A DNA stretch of 64,000 nucleotides from Rhodospirillum sp. GTDB taxonomy: Bacteria > Pseudomonadota > Alphaproteobacteria > Rhodospirillales > Rhodospirillaceae. The notes under the pieces were generated by a model. The model made no database searches and had not been told where the DNA came from. It worked only from the letters and a program-made list of their open reading frames with translations. This document shows, piece by piece, positions 16,648-24,864 of this stretch; positions within the stretch are counted from its first letter, which is position 1; each line of letters opens with the position of its first letter. The stretch is from the NCBI GenBank assembly GCA_021741145.1, contig JAIOYK010000014.1, positions 43,559-107,558 of the forward strand. Direction: 5' to 3'. The position numbers were made by a program, and so were the translations under genes.

Positions 16648-17124
16648 TCAGGCCGACTGGGGTACCGGTTCGGATGGCACGCGACTGCCTTCGGCGTTCT
16701 CAAGAACCAACCGTCCGAGTAGACGCACGAACAGAGTCCGTTCCTCGGCGCTCAGGGGTTCCAGAAGCCTGTCCTGAACCTCCTTCACCAGCGGGCGCGC
16801 GGCTTCCAGCGCGGCCTCCCCGGATCCGGTCAAGGCCAGGCGCTTCACCCGGCGGTCCCGTTCGTCGGGTGTACGAAGGATATGCCCCCTCCCCTCCAGC
16901 CGTGAAATCACGTTGCCGATGGTCGCCCGGTCCACGCCGACCAAGCGCGACAACTGGATTTGATCCAATCCAGGGCGGGCGTCGATACCACTAAGCAGGG
17001 CGAACTGGATGGGCGTCAACCCCATCTCCCCGCAGGCTTCGTGAAACAAGCCAACGGAAATTTGATGGCTCCGGCGAATCAAGTAGCCGGGCATGGATTC
17101 AAGGGCGAGGGGCTTTTCGGTCAT
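16648..17124 (-). CDS. MarR-family transcriptional regulator of the gentisate island
   Basis: 158 residues from ATG 17124; a longer frame to 17160 lacks a good start. The MarR winged helix occupies residues ~45-110: PIQFALLSGI, LSRLVGVDRATIGNVISRLEGRG for recognition, and the wing DERDRRVKRLALTGSG. It is divergent from the 3-hydroxybenzoate hydroxylase gene. A perfect 8-bp-arm palindrome sits between them at 17223-17243. By analogy with MarR repressors of aromatic catabolism, it probably represses the operon until an aromatic acid or pathway metabolite binds. It would also repress itself. Confidence 0.92.
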   Translation of the reverse strand: MTEKPLALESMPGYLIRRSHQISVGLFHEACGEMGLTPIQFALLSGIDARPGLDQIQLSRLVGVDRATIGNVISRLEGRGHILRTPDERDRRVKRLALTGSGEAALEAARPLVKEVQDRLLEPLSAEERTLFVRLLGRLVLENAEGSRVPSEPVPQSA

Positions 17125-17222
17125 GGCTGTCCACGGGTGGGAAGCAAGGGAAGGCCACACGGTTTTCCGCGGGAATCCTGGCGAACCCCTTCCTTAGCCG
17201 GATCTCGCTCAAAAAAAAAGGT

Positions 17223-17243
17223 GTATGCTGATTGACAGCATAC
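17223..17243. promoter_or_regulatory. Candidate MarR operator
   Basis: Perfect inverted repeat GTATGCTG-ATTGA-CAGCATAC, 21 bp, typical MarR dimer size. It overlaps a TTGACA hexamer (17232-17237) on the plus strand and follows a run of nine A residues (17211-17219). The location between the divergent marR and hydroxylase genes lets one bound dimer block both. Confidence 0.75.
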
Positions 17244-17316
17244 TGCCTATCTGGTTCCATCATGGAAACCAAAACGCGACCGCAACGCGCGTTCATTCAA
17301 AAAGGGAGGACTTCAC

Positions 17317-18525
17317 ATGAGCAAAACCACCTTCAACATGGTCGTGGCTGGCGGCGGAATCGGTGGCTTGTCCGCGGCGATGGGTCTAGCCAAGGCGGGC
17401 TGCAAGGTCACGGTGCTGGAGCAGGCTTCCGCCTTCGGAGAGATTGGGGCGGGCATCCAGATCGGGCCCAACGCCTTCCACGCCATGGATTACCTTGGCG
17501 TCGGCGAGGCCGGTCGGTCCAAGGCCGTCTACATCGACAAGCTGGTTTTGATGGACGCGGTCAGCGGCGATCATATTTCCGACCTACCCGTGGGCGAAGA
17601 GTTTCGCGGTCGCTTCGGCAACCCCTACGCCGTGGTCCACCGGGCCGACCTGCATGGGGTCCTACATGATGCTTGCAAGGCCAACGACAACATCACGCTG
17701 GTGAACAACCAGCGGGTGGTTTCCTACGAAAACACCGCGAATGGTGCCAAGGTGACCACCGAATCGGGCGACGTTTTCGAGGGCGATGCGGTCATCGGCT
17801 GCGATGGCGTGCGCTCCATGATCCGCCAGCAACTGACTGGCGGCGACGAATTGCGTCTGTCCGGCCATGTGGCCTATCGCGCCGTGCTCAAGCTGGAGCA
17901 GATGCCCGAGGACATGCGCTGGAACGCCGCGGCCCTCTGGGGCGGGCCGAAGTGCCACATGGTCCACTACCCGCTGCAGGGCTGGAAAACCTTCAATTTG
18001 GTGGCCACCTTCCAGACCGACGTGTCCAACGTCGGCACCAACGAGCCGGGCACGCGGGAGGAAATCCTCTCCCGCTTCGGCGATGTCTGCGACAGGGTCC
18101 GCAAGGTGCTGGAAATCCCCACCGAATGGCGCCGCTGGGTATTGGGGGACCGGGATCCCATCGAGAACTGGACCGACGGCAATGTCACCCTGTTGGGCGA
18201 CGCCGCCCATCCGACCCACCAATATTTCGCCCAGGGCGCCTGCATGGCGCTGGAAGACTCCGTCTGCCTGTCGGACAAGATCCAACATTGCGGTGGCGAC
18301 CTGAACAAGGCCTTCCAGCAGTACCAGGACGAGCGCATCGTCCGCGCTTACCGGGTGGTCCTGTCCTCGCGCATGCTGGGCAAGATGTACCACGCCCAGG
18401 GTGTCGAACGCCTGATCCGCAACAGTGTCATGGCCGCCAAGAAGCCCGAGGACTACTACCACAGTCTCGAATGGCTCTATGGCGGCACCGGCCTGATGTC
18501 CGCCGCGCCCCAGGCGGCGGAGTAA
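17317..18525 (+). CDS. FAD-dependent 3-hydroxybenzoate 6-monooxygenase
   Basis: Class A flavoprotein hydroxylase that would convert 3-hydroxybenzoate, NADH and O2 to gentisate (2,5-dihydroxybenzoate). The FAD dinucleotide motif GGGIGGLSAA begins near residue 11, the DG motif (CDGVRSMIR) is mid-chain, and the ribityl/pyrophosphate motif GDAAHP is near residue 294, followed by YFAQGACMALED. At 402 residues it fits the 3HB6H group. The assignment over salicylate hydroxylase rests on overall resemblance and on the complete gentisate pathway genes downstream. It is the first gene of the operon, four bases ahead of the isomerase. Confidence 0.88.
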   Translation: MSKTTFNMVVAGGGIGGLSAAMGLAKAGCKVTVLEQASAFGEIGAGIQIGPNAFHAMDYLGVGEAGRSKAVYIDKLVLMDAVSGDHISDLPVGEEFRGRFGNPYAVVHRADLHGVLHDACKANDNITLVNNQRVVSYENTANGAKVTTESGDVFEGDAVIGCDGVRSMIRQQLTGGDELRLSGHVAYRAVLKLEQMPEDMRWNAAALWGGPKCHMVHYPLQGWKTFNLVATFQTDVSNVGTNEPGTREEILSRFGDVCDRVRKVLEIPTEWRRWVLGDRDPIENWTDGNVTLLGDAAHPTHQYFAQGACMALEDSVCLSDKIQHCGGDLNKAFQQYQDERIVRAYRVVLSSRMLGKMYHAQGVERLIRNSVMAAKKPEDYYHSLEWLYGGTGLMSAAPQAAE

Positions 18526-18528
18526 CCC

Positions 18529-19173
18529 ATGGCGCGACTGCATGGCTTTTTCCGAAGCGGAACCTCCCATCGTCTGCGGATCGCGCTGAACTTGAAGGGT
18601 CTCCCCACGGAGATCCTTCCGGTCAACCTGCGCAAGGGCGAGCACAAGGCGGAGGCCTATCTCGCCCTCAATCCCCAGGGCTTTGTTCCCGCCTATGAAA
18701 GCGACGACGACGGGGTGCTCACCCAATCCCCGGCGATCATCGAATACCTGGAAGAGCGGTATCCGGACCCTCCCCTGCTGCCCCAGGGGTTGGGAGATAG
18801 GGCAAGGGTGCGGGCCATGGCCGCGGCCATTGGCTGCGACATCCACCCCATCAACAACATGCGGATCCTCGGCGCCCTGCGCCAGCAATTCGGCGCCGAT
18901 GAAGAGGCCATCAAGGTCTGGACCAGCACCTGGATCCATGCGGGCTTCAAGGCGCTGGAGAGGATGCTACCCGAGGATGTGGGCCAGGGAGCATTGACCT
19001 TCGGAGATCAGCCAGGCTTGGTTGAATGTTATCTGATCCCGCAAGTTTACAGTGCCCGCCGGTTCGATGTGGACCTGTCGACCTATCCGAAAATCACGGC
19101 GCTCGACGCGGTCTGTGGCGCGATGGAGGCCTTCCAGGCCGCCCATCCGGATGCCCAACCCGACGCCGTCTGA
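18529..19173 (+). CDS. maiA: Maleylpyruvate (maleylacetoacetate) isomerase, zeta-class GST
   Basis: Glutathione-dependent cis-trans isomerase of 214 residues. The thioredoxin-like domain begins LHGFFRSGTSHRLRIAL, with the Ser/Thr-x-Ser motif of zeta GSTs. NPQGFVPAYE and the glutathione-binding QSPAIIEYLEERYP follow. The C-terminal helical domain carries the DIHPINNMRIL segment typical of MaiA/NagL. In a gentisate operon its role is maleylpyruvate to fumarylpyruvate. GGAG lies in the end of the hydroxylase gene as its ribosome-binding site. Confidence 0.92.
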   Translation: MARLHGFFRSGTSHRLRIALNLKGLPTEILPVNLRKGEHKAEAYLALNPQGFVPAYESDDDGVLTQSPAIIEYLEERYPDPPLLPQGLGDRARVRAMAAAIGCDIHPINNMRILGALRQQFGADEEAIKVWTSTWIHAGFKALERMLPEDVGQGALTFGDQPGLVECYLIPQVYSARRFDVDLSTYPKITALDAVCGAMEAFQAAHPDAQPDAV

Positions 19174-19307
19174 CATCCCTTTTCCCCGGCCGGATCCACC
19201 CATTCGGCCGGGGTGCGTGCTTTTGCAGTGTGGGCAAAGACAAACGACACGAGGGCGAACGCCCCGAGATCCCCAAGATCAATGACCCCATGGGAGGTAT
19301 GTTACCA

Positions 19308-20300
19308 ATGTCCGTTACAATGAAGATGACCCTCGCCGCCACCGCTCTGTTCGCGGGCGTGGCCCTCTCCGCCCCGTCCTGGGCCGAGGAACTGAAACTG
19401 GGCGTGATCACCCCGCCGCCCCACGTCTGGACCAAGGCCGCCAACCACTTCGGCGATCTGTTGAAGGAGAAAAGCGGGGGCGCGCTGACCGTCGTGGTCT
19501 TCCCCAGTGGCCAGTTGGGCGCCGAGCCGGAAATGTTCCAGCAGATGCAGGCGGGCATCCTGGACATGGGTTTGATGACCGGCGCCCTGACCTCCCTGCG
19601 CGAGCCCTCCATCCAGGGCTGGTTCACGCCCTTCCTGATGGGATCCGTCGAAGAGGCCGCCATGGCCGCCAAGACTCCCGCGGCCCAGGAAATGCTGTCC
19701 AACCTGGATAAGCTGGGCCTCAAGGGTCTGGGCTATTCCTTCGCGGGGATGCGCCACATCCTGACCACCAAGGGCACCATTTCCGGCCTTGATGACCTGA
19801 AGGGCCAGAAGATCCGCATCGTCCCCTTCCCGGCCATGAAGGTCTGGTGGGAGGCCACCGGCGCCGTTCCCACCCCGATCCAATTGCCCGACATCTATCA
19901 GGCCTTGCAGAGCGGTCTGCTCGACGGCGTGGACATCGACCTGGACGCCCTGGTCGGCCTGAAGTTCCAGGAGGTGGCCAAGGGTCTGACCCTGACCAAC
20001 CACATGGTTTTCCCCGCGGTGGCCATGATGGGCAAGGCCAAATGGGATGAATTGGGTCCCGAGAAGCAGGCCATGGTGACCGAGGCCATGGACGAAACCC
20101 TGGCCTGGGCCACGGAGAGACAGATCGAGGCGGAGCAGACCAACCTGGAGACCCTGAAGGCCGCCATCGAGGTCACTACGCTGGAAAACGCCGAGACGGT
20201 CTTCGCCGACGCCAATGCCGCCTTCGCCGAGGCCTTTGGGTCCGATCCGCTGATCACGGCCTTCCAGGAGCAGGTCAAGGCCGCCAAGGCCGCGCGGTAA
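19308..20300 (+). CDS. TRAP transporter substrate-binding protein (DctP family)
   Basis: Periplasmic receptor of 330 residues. I start it at ATG 19308, ten bases after GGGAGG; ATG 19299 is only one base from that site. The signal peptide MTLAATALFAGVALSAPSWA ends at an A-x-A site. The mature part shows DctP features: FPSGQLGAEPEM, the GLKIR-like GQKIRIVPFP, and an Arg-containing ligand-binding core. As the only transporter in the gentisate island, it presumably binds 3-hydroxybenzoate or gentisate; that ligand is inferred from context. It is followed by a stem-loop and then the two membrane subunits. Confidence 0.92.
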   Translation: MSVTMKMTLAATALFAGVALSAPSWAEELKLGVITPPPHVWTKAANHFGDLLKEKSGGALTVVVFPSGQLGAEPEMFQQMQAGILDMGLMTGALTSLREPSIQGWFTPFLMGSVEEAAMAAKTPAAQEMLSNLDKLGLKGLGYSFAGMRHILTTKGTISGLDDLKGQKIRIVPFPAMKVWWEATGAVPTPIQLPDIYQALQSGLLDGVDIDLDALVGLKFQEVAKGLTLTNHMVFPAVAMMGKAKWDELGPEKQAMVTEAMDETLAWATERQIEAEQTNLETLKAAIEVTTLENAETVFADANAAFAEAFGSDPLITAFQEQVKAAKAAR

Positions 20301-20321
20301 CCCAACGCGGGTTCAAGGGCG

Positions 20322-20348
20322 GGGAGCATCCTCCGATCGGATGCTCCC
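20322..20348 (+). other. Intergenic stem-loop between the TRAP receptor and membrane genes
   Basis: Perfect 10-bp stem GGGAGCATCC/GGATGCTCCC with a 7-base loop. Such hairpins after dctP genes commonly favour the receptor over the membrane subunits, by partial termination or 3' protection. Confidence 0.7.
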
Positions 20349-20393
20349 TTCCACCACCAGTACCCATTTCCTTTTTTGTCGGGAGACCGTCCC

Positions 20394-20903
20394 ATGGCGA
20401 TTGCCCTCGCCCGCGGCGTTGCCCAAACCCTTGGTGGCCTGAGCGCCCGTCTGGCCTGGTTGGAACGGATGATCTGCCGGGCGCTGATCGTCGTTTTCAC
20501 CGCCTTGCTCGCCGTCAACGTGACCCTGCGGTATGGCTTTTCCAGCCCCCTCTATTTCGCCGAGGAGGTGGCCGTCTACATCCTCATCTGGATGGCCTTC
20601 CTGGCCATTTCCGTATCCCTGCACGAAAACACCCAGATCCGCCTGACCATCCTGGTCGACATGTTCGACAGACGCTCGCGCCTGCTGACGCTGGCGGCCA
20701 TGGACCTGCTGGTGGCGGTCATGCTGACCGTGATTCTGGTCCATGCCATCGGCTGGATCACCTCCCCGGCGGTGGACTACGAGTTGGCCATCACCCTTGG
20801 CATCTCGAAAGTGCCCTTCTTCGCCATCATTCCCATTTTCTGCGCCACGGGGCTGTTCCACACCCTCGCCCGTCTGGCCGTCCGCGCCGGAGGAGAGCAC
20901 TAA
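20394..20903 (+). CDS. TRAP transporter small membrane subunit (DctQ family)
   Basis: 169 residues with four hydrophobic helices (LIVVFTALLAVNVTLRY, VAVYILIWMAFLAISV, LAAMDLLVAVMLTVILVHAI, FFAIIPIFCATGLFHTLARL). It contains the DctQ signature region FAEEVAVYILIWMAFL. The start ATG has GGGAG eight bases upstream; an in-frame start at 20376 precedes that site and is unlikely. Its stop TAA is directly followed by the ATG of the large subunit. It forms the Na+-coupled uptake channel with DctM. Confidence 0.92.
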   Translation: MAIALARGVAQTLGGLSARLAWLERMICRALIVVFTALLAVNVTLRYGFSSPLYFAEEVAVYILIWMAFLAISVSLHENTQIRLTILVDMFDRRSRLLTLAAMDLLVAVMLTVILVHAIGWITSPAVDYELAITLGISKVPFFAIIPIFCATGLFHTLARLAVRAGGEH

Positions 20904-22166
20904 ATGGTCACCATCGCCGCCTTCCTCGTCCTCCTGCTGCTGGGCATGCCCATCGCCTTCGTTCTGATCGCCGCGACACTGGTCTTCGCCGCGACTTCCG
21001 GAGCTTGGCGCCTGCTCGACAGTCTGCCCCAAGTGCTGTTCAGCTCGCTGGAGATCTTCGACCTTCTGGCCATTCCCCTGTTCATTCTGCTCGGCGAGTT
21101 GATGAACGAGGGTGGCATCACCCGGCGGATCATCGACGCCGCCCGGGCCTGGCTGCGCTGGGTTCCGAATAGCCTGGCCCATGTGTCGCTGCTGGCCAAT
21201 CTGATGCTGTCCTCCATCATGGGATCGGCGACGGCCCAGATCGCCATCATGAGCCGGGTGATGGTTCCGGCCATGGAGAAGGATGGCTACGACAAATCCT
21301 TCGCCGCCAGCCTGACCGCGGCCGCGGGCCTGTTGGGACCGATCATTCCGCCCTCCATGGTCTTCATCATCTACGGCGTGGTCGGGCAGGTCTCCATCGG
21401 CTCCATGTTCATGGGCGGCATTCTGCCGGGCCTGTTGCTCTTCGCCCTGCTCGCCGGTGCCACGGCCATCGGTGCCCGGCGCTACCGCAAGGACGTCGCC
21501 TCCGAGGGCACCCCGCCGAGCCTTTGGATCGCGACCGGCGAGGCCCTGCTGACCCTGTCCATCCCCGCGGCCATCGTCGGCGGCATTTCCTTCGGCATCG
21601 TCACACCCACGGAATCCGCGGCCGTGGCCATCCTGCTGACCCTGGTCATCGGCGGGGTCCTCCACCGGGAACTGAAATGGTCCATGGCGGGCTCCATCCT
21701 GGGGCGCACGGCGGGTACGACCGCGACGGTCCTGCTGCTGATCGCGGCGGCCAAGGTCTTTGGCTGGGTGCTGACCTTCAACCAAGTGCCCCAGGCGGCC
21801 GCGACTTTCCTTCAGGCCCTGACCGACGACCCCACGGTCTTCATGCTGCTGGTCTTCGTCTTCCTGATGGCCGTGGGCATGATCCTGGACGGCATCGCCG
21901 CCCTGATCATCCTGGTGCCCATCCTGCTGCCCATCGCCCAGACCACCTACGGCATCGACCCAGTGCACTTCGGCATCATGACTTGCCTGACCCTGACCCT
22001 GGGTCTGCTCACGCCGCCCGTGGGGGCCGGGCTGTATATCGCCTCGGCGTTGACGGGCATCGGTATCGCTCCCCTGAGCCGCCGGGTGCTGCCCTTCATC
22101 GGCCTGACCGCCTTCGTCATCCTGCTGCTGATCGTCGTTCCAGACCTGACGACGGCATTCCGTTAA
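20904..22166 (+). CDS. TRAP transporter large membrane subunit (DctM family)
   Basis: 420 residues, about twelve membrane helices, the ion-coupled translocating subunit. Family features are GMPIAFVLIAATLVFA at the start, the re-entrant segment GPIIPPSMVFIIYG, the TPTESAAVA segment and the second hairpin-type repeat LTPPVGAGLYIASAL. It begins at the base after the dctQ stop. The TRAP genes sit between the isomerase and the ring-cleavage dioxygenase, so uptake and breakdown of the aromatic acid should be co-expressed. Confidence 0.95.
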   Translation: MVTIAAFLVLLLLGMPIAFVLIAATLVFAATSGAWRLLDSLPQVLFSSLEIFDLLAIPLFILLGELMNEGGITRRIIDAARAWLRWVPNSLAHVSLLANLMLSSIMGSATAQIAIMSRVMVPAMEKDGYDKSFAASLTAAAGLLGPIIPPSMVFIIYGVVGQVSIGSMFMGGILPGLLLFALLAGATAIGARRYRKDVASEGTPPSLWIATGEALLTLSIPAAIVGGISFGIVTPTESAAVAILLTLVIGGVLHRELKWSMAGSILGRTAGTTATVLLLIAAAKVFGWVLTFNQVPQAAATFLQALTDDPTVFMLLVFVFLMAVGMILDGIAALIILVPILLPIAQTTYGIDPVHFGIMTCLTLTLGLLTPPVGAGLYIASALTGIGIAPLSRRVLPFIGLTAFVILLLIVVPDLTTAFR

Positions 22167-22208
22167 GTCCTCAACCATCAACAAAAGAAACATTTGGGAG
22201 ACCGTCCA

Positions 22209-23252
22209 ATGAGCCATCAACTCGGCACCCTCGAGGAATTGCCCCTCGATTACCGGAACACGCTGACGGACCTCAATCTGGTCCCGCTCTGGCCCGCCCT
22301 GCGGAGTTTCCTGCCCTATGGCAGGCCCACGCGGGCCTGCGAGCCCATGCTCTGGCGCTACGAGGATGTCCGGCCCCTGCTGATGCGGGCCGGTGACCTG
22401 ACCCCCATCGAGAAGGCCGAGCGGCGGGTGCTGATCCTTGCCAACCCGAGCCTGGACCTGGCGACCGCCCGGGCCACGCCGACCATCTACCTGGGTCTCC
22501 AGTTGATCAACCCGGGCGAGACCGCGCCCAACCACCGCCATTCCCCCAGCGCCATCCGCTTCGTGGTCGAGGGCGAGGGCGGATTCACCATGGTGGAAGG
22601 CGAGCGGCTGCCCATGGAAAAGGGCGACCTGATCCTCACCCCCTCGGGCCTGTGGCACGAGCATGGGCATACGGGCTCCGGCCCGGTGGTCTGGCTGGAC
22701 GCGCTCGACCTGCCGTTGGTCTACTCGGTGGAGGCCTCCTACTGCATCGAGGGCGAGGACCAGCCCCGGAACAACCGGGCGGACAGCTCCCAGGCCACCT
22801 ATCGCCGTTCGGGCCTTCAACCCTACGCCGCCCTCGACCGGCCCGTCGACACCTATCCCCTGCGCCGCTACCCCTGGCGCGAGGTCAAGGCCGCGCTGAT
22901 GGACATGGCCGGCCACGCCGGACCCCATGATGTCCTGCATCTGGCCTATGTGAACCCGGAAACGGGCCGCGAATGCCTGCCCATCCTCGGCTTCTCGGCC
23001 CTGGCCCTGCGCCCGGGCGAGACTTATGCCCCGAAACGGCGCTCCGCCTCCCAGGTCCTGCATGTGATCGAGGGCGAGGGCGACGCGGTCATCGATGGGA
23101 TCGAAATGCGCTGGGGGGAGTCCTCCACCATCGCCGTGCCAACCCATGCCGAAATCCAGGTCCGCAACAATTCCTCGACCAAAATGGCCTTCCTCTTCGT
23201 TGTCGACGACGCGCCGATGCAGCGCAAACTCGGCTTCTACGAGGAATTCTAA
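22209..23252 (+). CDS. Gentisate 1,2-dioxygenase
   Basis: Bicupin Fe(II) ring-cleavage enzyme opening gentisate to maleylpyruvate. The first cupin holds [16 protein letters not shown], with the iron ligands near residues 108-110, and the distal His in WHEHGH. The second cupin ([17 protein letters not shown]) is degenerate, as usual for the family. 347 residues is the usual length. The start ATG 22209 has GGGAG eight bases before it, in a leader identical over 12 bases to that of dctQ. An upstream in-frame GTG/ATG at 22194 lies before that site. Confidence 0.95.
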   Translation: MSHQLGTLEELPLDYRNTLTDLNLVPLWPALRSFLPYGRPTRACEPMLWRYEDVRPLLMRAGDLTPIEKAERRVLILANPSLDLATARATPTIYLGLQLINPGETAPNHRHSPSAIRFVVEGEGGFTMVEGERLPMEKGDLILTPSGLWHEHGHTGSGPVVWLDALDLPLVYSVEASYCIEGEDQPRNNRADSSQATYRRSGLQPYAALDRPVDTYPLRRYPWREVKAALMDMAGHAGPHDVLHLAYVNPETGRECLPILGFSALALRPGETYAPKRRSASQVLHVIEGEGDAVIDGIEMRWGESSTIAVPTHAEIQVRNNSSTKMAFLFVVDDAPMQRKLGFYEEF

Positions 23253-23314
23253 TCGCCTTTGGGCGCGGGGAGCCGTCCCCCGCGTCCTCCCAACCTCTCC
23301 AGGAGACTTTGACC

Positions 23315-24013
23315 GTGACCAATTACCTGTTCGCCCCGCCGGAAGTCGTGACCGTCGCCATCGAGGGATCCAGCATCCTCTTCCCCGTGAACCGCATTTT
23401 CTGCGTGGGCCGGAACTACGCCGCCCATGCCGCGGAAATGGGCGTGAAGGCCGACAAGGAAGAGCCCTTCTATTTCACCAAGGCCGCCTCGGCCATCGTC
23501 CCCTCCGGCTCGACCGTGCCCTATCCGCCGGAGACCGAAAACTATCACTACGAAATGGAATTGGTCGCCGCCATTGGAAAGCCGATCCACCGGGCGACCC
23601 TGGAGACCGCCCTGGACGGTGTGTATGGCTATGCCTGCGGCCTGGACATGACGCGGCGCGACCTGCAGCTGCGCGCCCGCGAGAAGCAGCGGCCCTGGGA
23701 CCTGGGCAAGGATTTCGAGCAGTCCGCCGTGATCTCCCCCATCGTGCCCGTCGTCGACGGCAAGCACCCCACCACCGGCGAAATCGCCCTGGAGGTAAAT
23801 GGCGAGACCAAGCAGAAGGCCGACCTGTCGGAGCTGATCAACTCCACCCAGGAAGTGATCGTCCACCTGTCGCGCTTCTATCACCTGATGCCCGGCGACC
23901 TGATCTACACCGGCACGCCCGCGGGCGTCGGAGCGGTGAAGCCCGGCGACGTGATCACCGGCCATGTGGACGCCGTCGGCACGATCACGCTCACCATCGG
24001 CGAACCCACCTGA
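23315..24013 (+). CDS. Fumarylpyruvate hydrolase (FAH family)
   Basis: Cleaves fumarylpyruvate to fumarate and pyruvate, the last step of the gentisate route. The FAH fold is recognised by IFCVGRNYAAHAAEMG, the metal-binding HYEMELVAAIG and GYACGLDMTRRDLQ, then LIYTGTPAGVGAVKPGD. 232 residues suits the short fumarylpyruvate hydrolases rather than ~420-residue fumarylacetoacetases. The GTG start has AGGAG nine bases upstream. It is the last gene of the operon; a strong terminator follows 75 bases later. Confidence 0.93.
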   Translation: MTNYLFAPPEVVTVAIEGSSILFPVNRIFCVGRNYAAHAAEMGVKADKEEPFYFTKAASAIVPSGSTVPYPPETENYHYEMELVAAIGKPIHRATLETALDGVYGYACGLDMTRRDLQLRAREKQRPWDLGKDFEQSAVISPIVPVVDGKHPTTGEIALEVNGETKQKADLSELINSTQEVIVHLSRFYHLMPGDLIYTGTPAGVGAVKPGDVITGHVDAVGTITLTIGEPT

Positions 24014-24088
24014 TCGAGGCTCCCCGCGTCATTGGACATCCCGCCTTTGCCCAAGGAATGCCTCTCTCGGCGGGCGTGTCCCAAACTC

Positions 24089-24125
24089 GACCCGGACGGA
24101 TCCCATGCCGTCCGGGTCCTCTTTC
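24089..24125 (+). terminator. Rho-independent terminator of the gentisate operon
   Basis: Perfect 11-bp stem GACCCGGACGG/CCGTCCGGGTC with an 8-base loop, followed by CTCTTTC. It lies between the hydrolase stop and the convergent marR stop and may also serve the opposite strand. Confidence 0.85.
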
Positions 24126-24147
24126 ATGGGAACCCGATTCCTCCCCC

Positions 24148-24681
24148 TCACTCCCCCCGGTCGCGGGGCCGGTCGCGGGGAATAAAGTTTCGGTTCAACA
24201 GGGTCAGCAAGCGCAGAAGCTCGTCCCTGTTCGGGGTCCCCAGGGCCTCGGCCAGCTTGGCCTCGTGGGCCTCCACCGCCGCCCGGGCTTCTTTCAGGAA
24301 GGACACTCCCTTTCCGGTCAGGCAGAGGGAATGGGAGCGGCGATCCTCCAACGAGCGTTCCCGCACCATCAAACCCCGACTTTCCAGGACATCGACCATC
24401 TTCACCAGGTTGGTCCGCTGAACCCCCAGAAGGTCGGCCAGTTCCGCCTGCCGCAGACCCGGACGGGTGGACAGAATCATCAACATGGAAAACTGCGTGG
24501 GACGCAGATCAAAAGGCTCGAGCGCGGCGATTACATCCTGGAAAATCAACAGCTGTGCCCGGCGGAGCATGTATCCCAGATACCCCCTCAGGCTCCTGGT
24601 TCCCCTGTCGGCCCCCTCGTTGGCCAGGGGGAGACCGCCTCCCCCGTCTTCGCTTTCCTCTTCGCTCGCCTTCATGGCCAT
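24148..24681 (-). CDS. MarR-family regulator of the aryl-CoA island (CouR-like by context)
   Basis: 177 residues from ATG 24681, with AGGAG six bases upstream. The ~25-residue N-terminal tail is acidic and Gly-rich (EEESEDGGGG). The winged-helix domain shows LRPTQFSMLMIL, LADLLGVQRTNLVKMVDVLESRGL and the wing ERSLEDRRSHSLCLTGKG. It is divergent from the crotonase gene. In Rhodopseudomonas palustris the MarR repressor CouR controls a p-coumarate ligase, hydratase and ABC transporter and responds to p-coumaroyl-CoA. The same gene neighbourhood here suggests an aryl-CoA thioester is the inducer; that is inference. Confidence 0.9.
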   Translation of the reverse strand: MAMKASEEESEDGGGGLPLANEGADRGTRSLRGYLGYMLRRAQLLIFQDVIAALEPFDLRPTQFSMLMILSTRPGLRQAELADLLGVQRTNLVKMVDVLESRGLMVRERSLEDRRSHSLCLTGKGVSFLKEARAAVEAHEAKLAEALGTPNRDELLRLLTLLNRNFIPRDRPRDRGE

Positions 24682-24798
24682 CGTGCACTCCTTCCGTTTC
24701 CCAGGACATACCGCCCCCCTCCCCCGGGAGCAAGGCTTTGAGGGGTTAAGCCGCTCCAATCGCCTCCGTGCATGGTCCGGTGCAGCATCTTTTCCCGC

Positions 24799-24826
24799 TT
24801 GACCGTCTCCCCAATATAGTTATACA
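24799..24826 (+). promoter_or_regulatory. Candidate sigma-70 promoter of the aryl-CoA operon
   Basis: TTGACC at 24799-24804, 16-base spacer, TATACA at 24821-24826. The expected start of transcription is about 30 bases before the crotonase ATG. The region is strikingly AT-rich for this DNA. Confidence 0.6.
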
Positions 24827-24842
24827 CAATCACTATTATAAC
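24816..24842. promoter_or_regulatory. Candidate operator for the divergent MarR regulator
   Basis: Two overlapping dyads: ATAGT-N11-ACTAT (24816-24836) and GTTATA-N12-TATAAC (24819-24842). They cover the -10 region of the candidate promoter, where a bound MarR dimer would block RNA polymerase. Confidence 0.5.
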
Positions 24843-24864
24843 ACATGTAAAAAGGCGAGGGATC

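Noticed and set aside
20313..23147. A 944-codon open frame on the minus strand antisense to the TRAP and gentisate dioxygenase genes
   Set aside because: It mirrors strongly supported plus-strand genes, is dominated by Gly, Gln, Asp and His from GC-rich third positions, and has no recognisable domain.
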